Origin: Paenibacillus nuruki
Lineage (GTDB): Bacteria; Bacillota; Bacilli; Paenibacillales; Paenibacillaceae
Direction of reading: 5' to 3'
Assembly: GCF_001721045.1 (NCBI RefSeq)
Contig: NZ_MDER01000031.1
Span: 186,001-250,000, forward strand
DNA: 64,000 nt
The notes beneath the pieces were generated by a model that saw only the letters and a program-made list of their open reading frames with translations, made no database searches and had not been told where the DNA came from. This document shows positions 1 to 9,359 of the stretch, piece after piece (the first letter of the stretch is position 1; each line of letters opens with the position of its first letter). The translations under genes were made by a program, and so were the position numbers.

Positions 1-1
1 T

Positions 2-490
2 CGCCTTGTGAATCGTGCAGGTAACTACGATCAGACGGTAGGCGAATTGGAATCAGAAACACGTTCAGGTCTATTTAGTAAGTATCGCAGTGAGGTACCT
101 TCAGCATTCCAATCTCTTGCCGACGTACAAGCGCCTTACCGGATCGTAGCACCCATTCATGAAGCATTCGGGGTAAATGGTACACAAGCGAATTATTTTG
201 CTGGATACAGCAATTACAGCACGCAGGAGATCTTGTTATGTAATGGTAGACTTGCAGAGGATTCAGGTACATGTTCAGCGATCAATCGTCATGTCTATGA
301 CAATCAAGCGAACTGGAGTAATCCTGCTCAATATTACAAAGCCGCACCTGCTAATTACTATGCGAAGTTCTGGCATGATCATAGTATCAATCGCTTAGCG
401 TATGGATTCGCTTATGATGATTACAATCAACAAGCTTCGTATCTCGAAGTCGGTGATCCCAAAGGATTGATTATTCGGGTCGGCTGGTAA
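2..490 (+). CDS. GH64 beta-1,3-glucanase, C-terminal part (5' end outside window)
   Basis: This reading frame is open to the left edge, so only the last ~163 residues are present. The tail matches my knowledge of glycoside hydrolase family 64 (laminaripentaose-producing beta-1,3-glucanases): the stretch LCNGRLAEDSG followed by AINRHV, then YYKAAPANYYAKFWHDHSI, AYGFAYDDYNQQ and a terminal VGW. Such enzymes are secreted and cleave beta-1,3-glucans such as laminarin or fungal cell walls. The signal peptide and catalytic carboxylates lie upstream of the window and cannot be checked. A GTG at position 8 could be read as a start but sits inside conserved sequence, so it is treated as internal. A bidirectional terminator follows within 25 nt. 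Assignment is by remembered family motifs only. Confidence 0.8.
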   Translation, partial: RLVNRAGNYDQTVGELESETRSGLFSKYRSEVPSAFQSLADVQAPYRIVAPIHEAFGVNGTQANYFAGYSNYSTQEILLCNGRLAEDSGTCSAINRHVYDNQANWSNPAQYYKAAPANYYAKFWHDHSINRLAYGFAYDDYNQQASYLEVGDPKGLIIRVGW

Positions 491-513
491 ATCGATATAC
501 GATAATCATATAC

Positions 514-570
514 AAAAAAGCCTGCTTCTACGGTCAAAGTCATTTTGACAGTGTAGAAGCAGGCTTTTTT
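514..570. terminator. Bidirectional intrinsic terminator between glucanase and galK
   Basis: The arms AAAAAAGCCTGCTTCTAC and GTAGAAGCAGGCTTTTTT are perfect complements around a ~20-nt loop. A T-run follows on the plus strand and an A-run precedes it, so it can serve both converging genes. Confidence 0.9.
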
Positions 571-614
571 CTGTTCAATCATGATGCCTTGTATATGTTA
601 CAAAAATGTATTCT

Positions 615-1913
615 TTAATTTAAGTAGTTATTCAAGCAGATGGATCCATGTTGACGTACATTGATAATATACGTAGATGTATTCAATGTTTTTTGAATAA
701 GTGCTGTGTATTCGCTGACTAATTCTTTAGGTAAAATCGTCAAAATAACACCTGCAAATCCGCCACCATGTACACGACATGCGCCTGCTTGTTTTTGCTT
801 CAAGAAGATCTCAGTAATCGCCAAAGCAATCGAAATACTTTGCTCACGGGTATGGGAATCTTGATATACGTTTTGGAGCCATTTCCATGATGAATTACCA
901 GAACCGGTTATTAACTCTAGGAAATGATCCCATTCGTTGGCTTGTAGTGCTTTGACTTGCTCATCGACACGATCATTTTCTTCTAAGAAATGAAGTGCAC
1001 GTAATACTGCACGATCTCCTGTCTGTTCGCGAAGACGTGCCAAATTGCTATACACTTCTTCCAGACTAATCTGACGACACACTTCATGACCTAATGCTTC
1101 CGCAACCGCCTTCATTTCTTCCGGTACAGCCGCATAATCAGCAGTTAGATCAGCATGGTTGCCTCCTGTGTTTACGATAACCATTTCATATCCTTGTGCA
1201 TCAAAATCATAAGGAACGTGTTGAATCGCAGGTTCTTTGGGATTAATGAAATCGATTGCAATTAATCCACCGTGTGCGCAAGCCATTTGATCCAATAGTC
1301 CAGAAGGTTTATTCCAGAATTTATTTTCAGCATATTGTCCAATTCGAGCCATATTGACGATATCGACTTTGCTGTCATTATAGAACGTATTTAAGATGCT
1401 TGTGATCAACATTTCGAACGAAGCAGAAGAGCTCAATCCAGAAGCTGCCAGTACGTTTGTAGAGACATAAGCATTGAATCCGCCTACATGTAGTCCCCAT
1501 TTCACAAAGCCCGCAACGATACCACGGATCAACGCGAGTGTACCGCCTTCGCCTTCAACAGGTTCTAATTCAGACGTATGGATTTTGTATACATCACTAT
1601 AGCCTTCAGACACAATCGTAATATAAGGTTCATCTACAGGTACTGCTGCACTGATTGTATCTAGGTTGATACTGGTTGCAAGCACTTTACCGTAGTTATG
1701 GTCGGTATGATTACCACCAATTTCACTTCGACCTGGAGAACTGAATAATTGAATATTACCATCTCCAAATTGTTGGTGATAACTGTTCATGAGTTGTTGG
1801 TAACGATCCAATTGGTGCTGTACTTGTTCTTGTCCGTACATATCTACAAGTAATTGTTGCATCTTGTCTGTATTGTATTGTTGCAAGTTTTCTGTAACCG
1901 TTCTCAATTGCAT
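615..1913 (-). CDS. galK: Galactokinase
   Basis: ATP-dependent phosphorylation of galactose to galactose-1-phosphate, the first committed step of the Leloir pathway, in the cytosol. The 432-residue protein carries the three GHMP-kinase motifs: PGRSEIGGNHTDHN (about residues 60-73, galactose-binding signature), the phosphate-binding loop GLSSSASFE (about 158-166), and GGGFAGV near residue 383. Length is slightly above the ~390 of the Bacillus enzyme, with an N-terminal extension of about 50 residues before motif 1, as in clostridial and paenibacillal homologues. The start ATG is preceded by AAAGGGGAT. galT and galE are not in the window, so the gene stands alone here between two terminator or regulatory regions. 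Confidence 0.93.
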   Translation of the reverse strand: MQLRTVTENLQQYNTDKMQQLLVDMYGQEQVQHQLDRYQQLMNSYHQQFGDGNIQLFSSPGRSEIGGNHTDHNYGKVLATSINLDTISAAVPVDEPYITIVSEGYSDVYKIHTSELEPVEGEGGTLALIRGIVAGFVKWGLHVGGFNAYVSTNVLAASGLSSSASFEMLITSILNTFYNDSKVDIVNMARIGQYAENKFWNKPSGLLDQMACAHGGLIAIDFINPKEPAIQHVPYDFDAQGYEMVIVNTGGNHADLTADYAAVPEEMKAVAEALGHEVCRQISLEEVYSNLARLREQTGDRAVLRALHFLEENDRVDEQVKALQANEWDHFLELITGSGNSSWKWLQNVYQDSHTREQSISIALAITEIFLKQKQAGACRVHGGGFAGVILTILPKELVSEYTALIQKTLNTSTYIINVRQHGSICLNNYLN

Positions 1914-2080
1914 GTTAAATATCCCCTTTAATATTAAAAATAGTTTCTCCCATGTTGCTGATATCTGTTCCTATATTGATTGTACTGAAATTTTGCGGAA
2001 TTGTCAGGGTATTGTTGCAATGATTCTGCACTTTTTGGAATAGAATCGTTTTTGATTTCCATTTATATAATCATCTTAAC

Positions 2081-3802
2081 TTAATTTGTTAAATAATTAA
2101 CTTGAATACGCAGCTGTCTTTCTAAAGCTAAGCCGTCATCATAACCGAATTCTTCTAATTTTAATCCATAGATTTGTCCATTTTGTACAGCAGGGAGTTG
2201 GCTCCAAATAGGATGTTGTTGCATCATCGATTCCATACCTTCCAACCAGTATGCCGGAGCAACAATAAACATATGATCTGCTGCGTACTGTGGCAAAAGA
2301 TGTTCTGCAATCAACTTAAACCCTCCTGCTTCCAATATATCATGACGAATAGGACAAGGCGGATTTAATTTGAGAGCTCGATACAAGTTATAACCCGCTC
2401 GTGTCGTTTCTCCCCAGATCGCAATCTGATGATCACCACACATCTCATACAAACCCACAGTCTGCTGAGTGACCTGTTCCAGTTCTAATTGTTGTCTAGC
2501 GACTTCGATCTGATATTGATACTGTATGACCCACTCTTCTGCTTGATGCTGACGATTAAGAATTTGCCCTATATACAACAATTCATCAATAGGACTGCGT
2601 ACACCCCGTTCGATGATAAATAGCGGCGCAATCGATTTTAATTGTTCAAATAATTTGGGATGATCTAAGATACAATCAGCAATAATAATCAGATCCGGTT
2701 GCACATCGTCAACTGTACATTCAGGTAACTGTAGTTGCCATTCTGTTGGTAATTGATGAGCTCCTTTATCCAGATTCCATATCGGAACCGAAGATAATTC
2801 TTCTTCTAATAACTTGGAGTGTTGATTGATCTCAAACACAGTCGCAAGTGGAGTAATACCTAGTGCCAATAATGTACCTGCAAATGGAAAAGCAGCAATA
2901 CGTTGTGTTCCTTTGCGTGCTCGAAAAGCTCCGGGAGTCATGCCGGTAAATGAACGGAATTTTTTACTTAAATAAATACCATCACTATATCCTATTTCTT
3001 CTGCAATATGATGTAAGGTATTGTCTGTGCATAACAAATGTTCTTTCGCTTTATTAATCCGCCAGATCGCAAGATAATCGGAAAAGGTATACCCTATTTC
3101 TTTTTTAAACACTTCGGAAAAGTAATGTGGATGCAGATTGGTCTGCGCTGCCACACTTTCACGTGTTAACATCTGCTCTGAAGCATAGCGAATATAACTG
3201 GCGATCTGATGCATAGAACGGGTTACATATTTATCATTAGACCCATCCGATGAACAATCGATCCGTTGCAATAATTTGTGCAATAAGACATGAATCTGCT
3301 CTGTGTCTTGATCGACGTATAATAACATTTGTTGAATTAGCTCAAACGAATAGGCGGTATTACGACTCACGATCGTTCCATGCTTAGGCAAGCTTTGATA
3401 ACATAACTGGTAGCTCATCTGATTCATGCAATCTTGTACTAGATTATAACGCTCACAAGTGATGATATGTAGACATCCTTCTTCACCATAAGAGAGCTGT
3501 AGCTCTGTGTCCGGGTGTACAAATAATAGCTCCCCTGCTTGCAAATACCATGCTTCAGGTTGATCCTGTATTTCTATAGTTGCATTAGACTGAGGTCTAA
3601 CAGTTACGGTTCCTTTTTCTAAAGCCAAAATTAGAAGATGCTCTGAGCGTAAAGGAGTCATACAAGCAGCACGGTTATTCATAACAGAATGCGTAGGAGT
3701 AAGATGAAAAGAGTAGATCGATTTGCATAGATCTAATATCGGATGCATGGCTGGCTGAATCATAAACGAATGATCACGCTGGCTACTCTGGTAAATATCC
3801 AT
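2081..3802 (-). CDS. AraC-family regulator fused to a siderophore-binding-type domain (Btr-like)
   Basis: This 573-residue protein has three parts: an N-terminal sensor or cupin-like region (about 1-180), a double helix-turn-helix AraC DNA-binding domain (about 195-300, with the hallmark IAEEIGYSDGIYLSKKFR and GMTPGAFR), and a C-terminal domain (about 300-573) resembling the FecB/FepB periplasmic substrate-binding fold (LLALGITPLATVFEIN, PDLIIIADCI). That layout is the one known for Bacillus Btr, which activates siderophore uptake genes after binding the siderophore in the cytoplasm. No signal peptide is seen, consistent with a cytoplasmic sensor. The start has a GGAGG eight bases upstream. 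No siderophore transporter is adjacent, so the target is unknown. A Fur-box-like palindrome sits just upstream. Confidence 0.85.
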   Translation of the reverse strand: MDIYQSSQRDHSFMIQPAMHPILDLCKSIYSFHLTPTHSVMNNRAACMTPLRSEHLLILALEKGTVTVRPQSNATIEIQDQPEAWYLQAGELLFVHPDTELQLSYGEEGCLHIITCERYNLVQDCMNQMSYQLCYQSLPKHGTIVSRNTAYSFELIQQMLLYVDQDTEQIHVLLHKLLQRIDCSSDGSNDKYVTRSMHQIASYIRYASEQMLTRESVAAQTNLHPHYFSEVFKKEIGYTFSDYLAIWRINKAKEHLLCTDNTLHHIAEEIGYSDGIYLSKKFRSFTGMTPGAFRARKGTQRIAAFPFAGTLLALGITPLATVFEINQHSKLLEEELSSVPIWNLDKGAHQLPTEWQLQLPECTVDDVQPDLIIIADCILDHPKLFEQLKSIAPLFIIERGVRSPIDELLYIGQILNRQHQAEEWVIQYQYQIEVARQQLELEQVTQQTVGLYEMCGDHQIAIWGETTRAGYNLYRALKLNPPCPIRHDILEAGGFKLIAEHLLPQYAADHMFIVAPAYWLEGMESMMQQHPIWSQLPAVQNGQIYGLKLEEFGYDDGLALERQLRIQVNYLTN

Positions 3803-3823
3803 ACTGCAAACCTCCTCTGTAAA

Positions 3824-3838
3824 TGATACCTTTTATCA
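3824..3838. promoter_or_regulatory. Fur-box-like palindrome upstream of the AraC regulator
   Basis: The 15-mer TGATACCTTTTATCA matches 11 of 14 defined positions of the Bacillus 7-1-7 Fur consensus TGATAAT-N-ATTATCA. It sits in a perfect inverted repeat, AAATGATA-N5-TATCATTT (3821-3841), 22-36 nt upstream of the start codon. A TATAAT hexamer on the minus strand (3857-3852) lies just upstream, so bound repressor would block transcription. Iron regulation would fit a siderophore-sensing regulator, but this is an inference from one site. Confidence 0.45.
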
Positions 3839-3902
3839 TTTATCTGTTAGCATTATATAATGTGAGAGAACTGTTTGTATAATGTAGTCATCATATCTAT
3901 GC

Positions 3903-3961
3903 TAAAAAGCCTGCTACTTTTTAGGGATTATCTAAATTCTAATCCATAAAAGCAACAGGCA
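3903..3961 (-). terminator. Intrinsic terminator of the PL11 lyase gene
   Basis: Read on the minus strand, GCCTGTTGCTTTT...GATTA pairs imperfectly with TAATCCCTAAAAAGTAGCAGGC, followed by TTTTT. It lies 28 nt past the lyase stop codon. Confidence 0.75.
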
Positions 3962-3988
3962 GTTAACAATTATTTAACTATTTGGACT

Positions 3989-6448
3989 TTACTTTCTTTT
4001 TCCAGCGGTATAAAAGTTCGGTAAAGGTACGGTAGACCAGTCAATATCAGAACCAAAATAAAAATCAGTATATGTCGGTTGATTATACGTTGTATTCTGA
4101 CGAGCCACTCCTGTACGATACTGTGTATTATGCAATAATGTATACAATTTGTGGTTGGTGACTTCTGTACTCAGATAGATACGAATCGCTGAACTATCGG
4201 TTGTACGTACCAGCATTTCTTCACGCCAATCGCCAAAGATATCCGCTACCAGTGAAGGTGTGCCTTTTGTATCATTATTGGTTAGCGTGCCTGTTGCTGT
4301 AAGCACTGTTCCTTTACGCCAATCTTGAATGGTAGGTGTCACTTCACGAGCACCATCAATAATCTGAGTGGTTAGATCGGCGCCCCATTTAATATTCATA
4401 TTGGTTCCGGGGATTTTGGTTCCGATCTGCTGACCATCGGCTGTACGCATATCTATTGACCATGCTTCAAGACCCGGGCGAGAAGGATCAATATCGCCAA
4501 TCATGCCACGTCCTGTATCTTTACCACTATAAGCTCCAAAAATCACTTTGCCTGTTTGGGCATCACGCATACTATATCCATAAGGCGCATATGTTCCACC
4601 TTCATGCACCATATAGATTTCCATTCCCGGACGGTTCGGATCAATATCAGTGACATGCATCGCATCTCCATGTCCAAGCCTTGCTATCACTCCCGGTGTT
4701 GCGCTGTTAGCAGGCATTATATCCATTGAACTATAAAGTAAGCTACCATCATCATCTACTGTGGCAGAGCCGTATACAATCTCATCTTTGCCGTCTCCAT
4801 CTACATCTGCCATCGTCAATGAATGAGCACCTTGTGTAGTGAGTGTACCCAATTCAGGATCGGTTCCATTAACACCATGAGGGCCATCGTTAAATGGATT
4901 GCTCATCGGCGTCCATCCACTATCTGCATTCCACACTTTTTGCAAATGACGTCCATCCCAATTGTAGGATACAAGCACAGAGCGTGTATAATATCCACGT
5001 GCAAATACAGCCGAAGGTGTTTTACCATTGAGATAAGCTACACCTGCTAGAAAGCGATCTACACGGTTGCCCGGTTCGATTCGTGACATCGCATAATCGC
5101 CCCACATCAATCCATCATCATGTCGATCGGGTTCATAAGCTATCGTTTCAAGTTCTTTCCCTGATTCGCCTTCAAAAACAGACAAGTATTCTGGTCCGTC
5201 CAAAATAAATCCTTCAAACGTCCGCAGATCATTCCGTGCACTACGTGAAGGAGCATACACATCCATAAAGTAGTCGGTCAACGCTTCTGCATCAACACGA
5301 GATAATGGATAATTGTATTTAGGCGCAATCCCAAAACATTCTTCAAGCGTCTGTGGCCAGTGACCGTTCTTCACTTCTTCTTGATCACGCCATCCCATAA
5401 ACATATCCACCACATGATCATAGTAGCCACTACTGCTTAAACGATAATCATCGGTATTCGCATACCCTGCTTTTTTATCGACTTTGGGTAATGTAATGTA
5501 TTTCTCAGAAGAGACTTTACCACGTGAATTATAACGAATAATCTTAGTGCCTGGCGCTGTTTTGAACATCATTTCGGCTTTGCCATCTCCGTCAAAGTCA
5601 TACACCATAAATTGTGTATAATGTGCGCCCGAACGAATATTCACACCTAGATCAATACGATACAACAGTCGACCATCTAACTGATAAGCATCGATATACG
5701 TATTGCCTGTGTATCCTTTCTGCGAGACATCTTTCGCATTGGAAGGGCTCCATTTCACAAAATATTCGTAAGCTCCATCTCCATCGACATCTCCTACGCT
5801 CATATCATTCGCAGTATACGTATAGGCTTCACCCGCAGGTGTCACCCCATCAGCCGGTTTTTGCAAAGGCAGATCATAATAGGTGTCGTTCCAGACTGTT
5901 GCAGGAGCACTTAATTTCTTTTTGTCAGGCTTGCGTAAATCTTTAAGATCATAATAAGTGCTATACGTAGTTAGATTGGATTCTTCTATGTCGGTCGTCT
6001 GTGTAGATGATTCGTTATAAGCAGATTCTGTCACTGTCGCTACTGAATGATCGGTACGAGGCTTTTTCGGTTTGATCGGCGCTACCGTGTATTTAGCAGT
6101 TGTTGTTCCCTGACGATCCAGATAATTCGTGCTATCTGTCACCACTGTTAGAAATGTACCATTGCGATACAAAGCAAAATCAGTACCTGTTAGCCCTGTC
6201 TCTGAATAACCGTTGGCTTCGTCTCCAAGTAAGCGCCAGCTTAGAAAAATACCTTCTGCTGTTTTGGCTGCCACCAATCCTCGATCCAGATATTCCAATT
6301 GAACACCTTTATTGCCTTTACTTTTAGAAGATGCAATAGACATATCTGTAGAATCAGCTGCGAATAATCCACTTGTTGGTAATATCAGTACGATGCCTAG
6401 AGCGGCGGCTACGATTTTAGTTGTTAACGAATATTGCTTGTCTTTCAT
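3989..6448 (-). CDS. Secreted rhamnogalacturonan lyase, polysaccharide lyase family 11
   Basis: Cleaves the rhamnose-galacturonate backbone of pectin (rhamnogalacturonan I) by beta-elimination outside the cell. The first ~30 residues form a signal peptide (basic start, hydrophobic core ending SGLFAADS). The mature protein begins with the PL11 motif VQLEYLDRGLVAAK and SWRLLG, and contains several calcium-binding DxDxDG loops (DVDGDGAYEYFVKWSPS, YDFDGDGKAEMMFKTAPG, ADVDGDGKDEIVYGSATVDDDG). At 819 residues it is longer than Bacillus YesW (~620). The extra length includes an internal segment around residues 325-420 (ECFGIAPKYNYPLS, DYFMDVYAPSRSARN) that I associate with a longer PL11 subgroup. 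A cre site lies immediately upstream, so catabolite repression is likely. Confidence 0.9.
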   Translation of the reverse strand: MKDKQYSLTTKIVAAALGIVLILPTSGLFAADSTDMSIASSKSKGNKGVQLEYLDRGLVAAKTAEGIFLSWRLLGDEANGYSETGLTGTDFALYRNGTFLTVVTDSTNYLDRQGTTTAKYTVAPIKPKKPRTDHSVATVTESAYNESSTQTTDIEESNLTTYSTYYDLKDLRKPDKKKLSAPATVWNDTYYDLPLQKPADGVTPAGEAYTYTANDMSVGDVDGDGAYEYFVKWSPSNAKDVSQKGYTGNTYIDAYQLDGRLLYRIDLGVNIRSGAHYTQFMVYDFDGDGKAEMMFKTAPGTKIIRYNSRGKVSSEKYITLPKVDKKAGYANTDDYRLSSSGYYDHVVDMFMGWRDQEEVKNGHWPQTLEECFGIAPKYNYPLSRVDAEALTDYFMDVYAPSRSARNDLRTFEGFILDGPEYLSVFEGESGKELETIAYEPDRHDDGLMWGDYAMSRIEPGNRVDRFLAGVAYLNGKTPSAVFARGYYTRSVLVSYNWDGRHLQKVWNADSGWTPMSNPFNDGPHGVNGTDPELGTLTTQGAHSLTMADVDGDGKDEIVYGSATVDDDGSLLYSSMDIMPANSATPGVIARLGHGDAMHVTDIDPNRPGMEIYMVHEGGTYAPYGYSMRDAQTGKVIFGAYSGKDTGRGMIGDIDPSRPGLEAWSIDMRTADGQQIGTKIPGTNMNIKWGADLTTQIIDGAREVTPTIQDWRKGTVLTATGTLTNNDTKGTPSLVADIFGDWREEMLVRTTDSSAIRIYLSTEVTNHKLYTLLHNTQYRTGVARQNTTYNQPTYTDFYFGSDIDWSTVPLPNFYTAGKRK

Positions 6449-6932
6449 ACCCCTTCACCATCCTTATCATTTTGGTAACGCTTACAAATATGAATAAGTG
6501 AATATTACTATGCAGGTTATGCCCTGCTTGAACCGTACGCTACACTCCTCCTTTTCTATAACATTCGCTCCATGATCTTGTTCTATTATTTATTACAGGT
6601 AGCTCTTTTATTATAAATTTGTGATGTTCTCAAAGGTGTACACAAATCAGAGACATCTGTTTAAATAACAGTGCCGTTGTATACGCTTATTTTTTTGTAT
6701 AATCGGTTCTGTTGGTATGTTTTGTTGTACTGATCAGCTATATATCTTCTTTAATGTTATATTAACTTACATATAATTTATAAATATGCATAAATTAAAG
6801 TCTTTAAATTATATTTCTGTACAAATACATATAATATCTATCGTCAAAATAGAGATACAAGCGATATTATTACGTTAATTCAATGATTTGTTAACGTGGT
6901 ATGTCAAACTATATTCAAAAGGGGCGAATAAT
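6449..6932. other. Intergenic region between divergent PL11 lyase and purine permease
   Basis: About 480 nt, strongly AT-rich between roughly 6740 and 6860. It holds the cre site near the lyase and presumably both promoters; several TATAAT-like hexamers occur but no convincing -35 partner was singled out. I looked for a purine riboswitch in the permease leader and did not find its conserved core. Confidence 0.5.
6473..6486. promoter_or_regulatory. cre site (CcpA) upstream of the PL11 lyase
   Basis: TGGTAACGCTTACA matches 12 of 14 positions of the cre consensus TGWAARCGYTWNCW. It lies 25-38 nt upstream of the lyase start codon, a position where CcpA would act as a repressor or roadblock. The target, a carbohydrate-degrading enzyme, fits catabolite repression. 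Confidence 0.65.
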
Positions 6933-8255
6933 ATGGACAGTAAACCAAGTGGTGGTAAAATTTTATCTTTAGGATTACAGCATGTACTGGCTATGTACGC
7001 AGGCGCTATCTTGGTACCTTTGTTAGTTGGACGAGCATTGAATCTGACAGCAGAACAATTGTCTTATCTGGTCGCTATTGATCTATTAACATGCGGAATA
7101 GCTACCCTGTTACAAGCATGGAAAAACAAATATCTAGGTATCGGACTGCCTGTAATGTTAGGAAGTTCTTTTGTAGCGATCACACCTATGATCGGGATCG
7201 GCAATCAGTATGGACTTAATGCGATCTATGGTGCGATTATTGCTGCTGGATTATTCGTCTTTTTATTCGCTGGCTTTTTCGGCAAAATTATTCGCTTATT
7301 CCCTCCGGTTGTGACTGGAACGGTTGTAACTGTGATTGGGCTTTCCTTAATTCCAACAGGCATTCGCAATATGGCGGGTGGAGCTAATAGCCCTGAATTC
7401 GGTAGTCTCACTAACTTTCTTCTTTCATTCGGCGTACTATTACTCATTTTAATCATCAATCGCTTTTTCACCGGATTTATGCGTTCGTTATCGGTATTGA
7501 TAGGCATTGTTGCAGGTACCGTTGTTGCTTTTATGATGGGCAAAGTCAATTTTGCCAGTGTAGGCGAAGCTTCTTGGTTTCATTTACCACAATTCTTCAT
7601 GTTCGGCACTCCGGAATTCAAGCTTGCGCCGATCTTGACGATGATTATTGTATGTATGGTTATCGTTGTCGAATCCACCGGTGTTTTTCTAGCTTTAGGT
7701 AAAGTATGTGATCAGAAATTAACCCCGCAAGATATGACTCGTGGTTATCGTACCGAAGGACTAGCGATTGTACTGGGAGGAATGTTCAATGCTTTTCCAT
7801 ACAACACTTTCGCTCAAAATGTAGGGCTTGTAGAATTATCCCGTGTCAAAACACGTAATGTGATCGTTGCTGCGGCAAGTATTCTTATTGTGCTTGGCTT
7901 GGTTCCCAAAATTGCTGCACTGGCTACTGTTATTCCTGCTGCTGTTCTAGGTGGAGCTACAGTCGTATTATTCGGAATGGTTGTCGCTTCAGGTATTCGA
8001 ATGCTAACCGAAGTGAACTTCAAAGATCAACGCAATCTGCTAGTCGTTGCTTGCTCGATCTCGCTCGGAATTGGAGCTACTGTCGTACCGGAGTTGTTCG
8101 CAGGGCTTCCTTCAGCACTACGTATTATTGTAAGTGATGGTACGATCACAGGTAGCCTATCCGCTATTCTGTTGAATCTATTTTTCCATTTACCTATCCG
8201 ATTCAAACGTCCTTCCACCTTACCTGCCAAAGTCGAAACGATTGAGCAACATTAA
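6933..8255 (+). CDS. pbuX: Xanthine/uracil permease of the NCS2 family (PbuX-like)
   Basis: Proton-driven purine uptake across the cytoplasmic membrane. The protein has ~12-14 hydrophobic segments and the NCS2 features GLQHVLAMYAGAILVPLLVG at the N-terminus, GLPVMLGSSFVAITPM, and the nucleobase-transporter signature QNVGLVELSRVKTRNV around residue 290. This signature and the ~440-residue length fit the xanthine/urate branch (B. subtilis PbuX, 438 aa). I chose the ATG at 6933 because GGGGCG precedes it by seven bases; an in-frame upstream codon at 6888 lacks such a site and would add residues not seen in the family. No xpt gene is adjacent and no purine riboswitch is visible, unlike the Bacillus xpt-pbuX operon. 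Confidence 0.85.
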   Translation: MDSKPSGGKILSLGLQHVLAMYAGAILVPLLVGRALNLTAEQLSYLVAIDLLTCGIATLLQAWKNKYLGIGLPVMLGSSFVAITPMIGIGNQYGLNAIYGAIIAAGLFVFLFAGFFGKIIRLFPPVVTGTVVTVIGLSLIPTGIRNMAGGANSPEFGSLTNFLLSFGVLLLILIINRFFTGFMRSLSVLIGIVAGTVVAFMMGKVNFASVGEASWFHLPQFFMFGTPEFKLAPILTMIIVCMVIVVESTGVFLALGKVCDQKLTPQDMTRGYRTEGLAIVLGGMFNAFPYNTFAQNVGLVELSRVKTRNVIVAAASILIVLGLVPKIAALATVIPAAVLGGATVVLFGMVVASGIRMLTEVNFKDQRNLLVVACSISLGIGATVVPELFAGLPSALRIIVSDGTITGSLSAILLNLFFHLPIRFKRPSTLPAKVETIEQH

Positions 8256-8297
8256 TACCGTATGACTATCTATAGAAGAATGTAATATGTACTATAA

Positions 8298-8348
8298 AAA
8301 AGCTACTTTTTATGGGTTCAATCTATCCTAAAAAAGTAGCTTCTTTTT
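8298..8348 (+). terminator. Intrinsic terminator of the purine permease gene
   Basis: GCTACTTTTTA and TAAAAAAGTAGC form a stem of ~11 bp around a 16-nt loop, followed by TTCTTTTT. Confidence 0.85.
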
Positions 8349-8459
8349 GCTTATTTTGCTAGTCATTCTCCTGAAAGGCAAGACATAGATCTAGTTTCAC
8401 GGTTATAATAGAGTCATACTGTATATACCAAAAATAGATAAACACGATAGGAGCTGCTC

Positions 8460-9245
8460 ATGTCTAATCAAAGTATTATCTTTTTCGATATTGATGGAAC
8501 ATTATTAGATTTTGATAAAAAGTTACCCGAAAGCACTAAAAAAGCGATATTCGATCTCAAAGCACGGGGTCACGAAGTTGCGATTGCTACAGGTCGTGCG
8601 CCTTTTATGTTTGACGATATTCGTGAGGAACTTGAGATTGATACGTATGTCAGTTATAACGGTCAATATGTAGTGTTACGTGGAGAAGTAATCTATACCA
8701 ATCCGCTGGACAAAGACGCTTTACTTCAATTGACGCAGACGGCATTAGAACAGAATAATCCACTCGTCTACATGGATGCTGATGATATGAGAGCAAGTGT
8801 ACCGGAAGAAGATGAAATGATCACAACCAGTATTCATACGCTCAAAGTCAATAAGTTCCCAACATATGATCCTTTATATCATCAAGGTAGAGAAATGTAT
8901 CAATGTCTGCTGTTCTGTATTGGCGATGCTGAGAAAAAATATGAGCAAGAATTCAAATCATTTGATTTTATCCGCTGGCATCCGATGTCTGTCGATGTTC
9001 TACCCAAAGGTGGTTCCAAAGCACATGGCATCGCCAAAATCACCGAAAAGTTAGGCTTCCCTGAAGAAAGACAATATGCGTTCGGTGATGGACTTAACGA
9101 TGTGGAAATGCTCAAACAAATCTATAACAGTGTAGCGATGGGCAATGCTGAACCTGAAGCCAAAGCGGTTGCTCGCCATATTACCAAATCTGTAGACGAA
9201 AATGGAATTTTACATGGACTGCAAATGGTCGGGTTGTTAGACTAA
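8460..9245 (+). CDS. HAD-superfamily (Cof-type) sugar-phosphate phosphatase
   Basis: A 261-residue cytosolic phosphatase of HAD subfamily IIB (Cof type). Motif I is FFDIDGTLLD (residues 8-17, nucleophile and acid/base Asp), motif II the Thr in AIATGRAP, motif III a Lys in VLPKGGSKAHG, and motif IV FGDGLNDVEM (about 208-217), with the C2 cap between. Family members dephosphorylate sugar phosphates, nucleotides or flavin precursors with broad specificity, so the substrate cannot be given. The start has GATAGGAGC eight bases upstream. It stands alone; the next gene downstream begins within a terminator-like hairpin. Confidence 0.9.
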   Translation: MSNQSIIFFDIDGTLLDFDKKLPESTKKAIFDLKARGHEVAIATGRAPFMFDDIREELEIDTYVSYNGQYVVLRGEVIYTNPLDKDALLQLTQTALEQNNPLVYMDADDMRASVPEEDEMITTSIHTLKVNKFPTYDPLYHQGREMYQCLLFCIGDAEKKYEQEFKSFDFIRWHPMSVDVLPKGGSKAHGIAKITEKLGFPEERQYAFGDGLNDVEMLKQIYNSVAMGNAEPEAKAVARHITKSVDENGILHGLQMVGLLD

Positions 9246-9280
9246 TCATTTAACTTTTATAGCAACTATCTTCATTTATT

Positions 9281-9354
9281 CCCCTTTTTCTCCGATATTT
9301 GAAAAGGATGTAATTTTACATCTTTATCAGATCTATAGAGAAAAAGGGGATTTT
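9281..9354 (+). promoter_or_regulatory. Terminator-like hairpin that encloses the ribosome-binding site of the next gene
   Basis: CCCCTTTTTCTC (9281-9292) is perfectly complementary to GAGAAAAAGGGG (9338-9349). The 45-nt loop contains a second perfect hairpin, GATGTAA-TT-TTACATC (9307-9322). ATTTTT follows the long stem, giving an intrinsic terminator for the upstream phosphatase gene. The 3' arm is also the AAAAAGGGG Shine-Dalgarno of the gene starting at 9360, ten bases away, so folding would block its translation. Confidence 0.6.
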
Positions 9355-9359
9355 TCACA

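Noticed and set aside
1990-2055. Hairpin AATGATTCT/AGAATCGTT followed by TTTT as terminator
   Set aside because: The T-run is on the plus strand where no gene ends; for the minus-strand AraC gene it points the wrong way.
5614-5946. 110-codon frame opposite the PL11 lyase
   Set aside because: Shadow of the lyase gene; no ribosome-binding site, no recognisable domain.
6780-6932. Purine riboswitch in the leader of the xanthine/uracil permease
   Set aside because: The conserved core of the purine aptamer (paired P1 ends with TATA and the loop sequences) could not be found; only AT-rich sequence is present.
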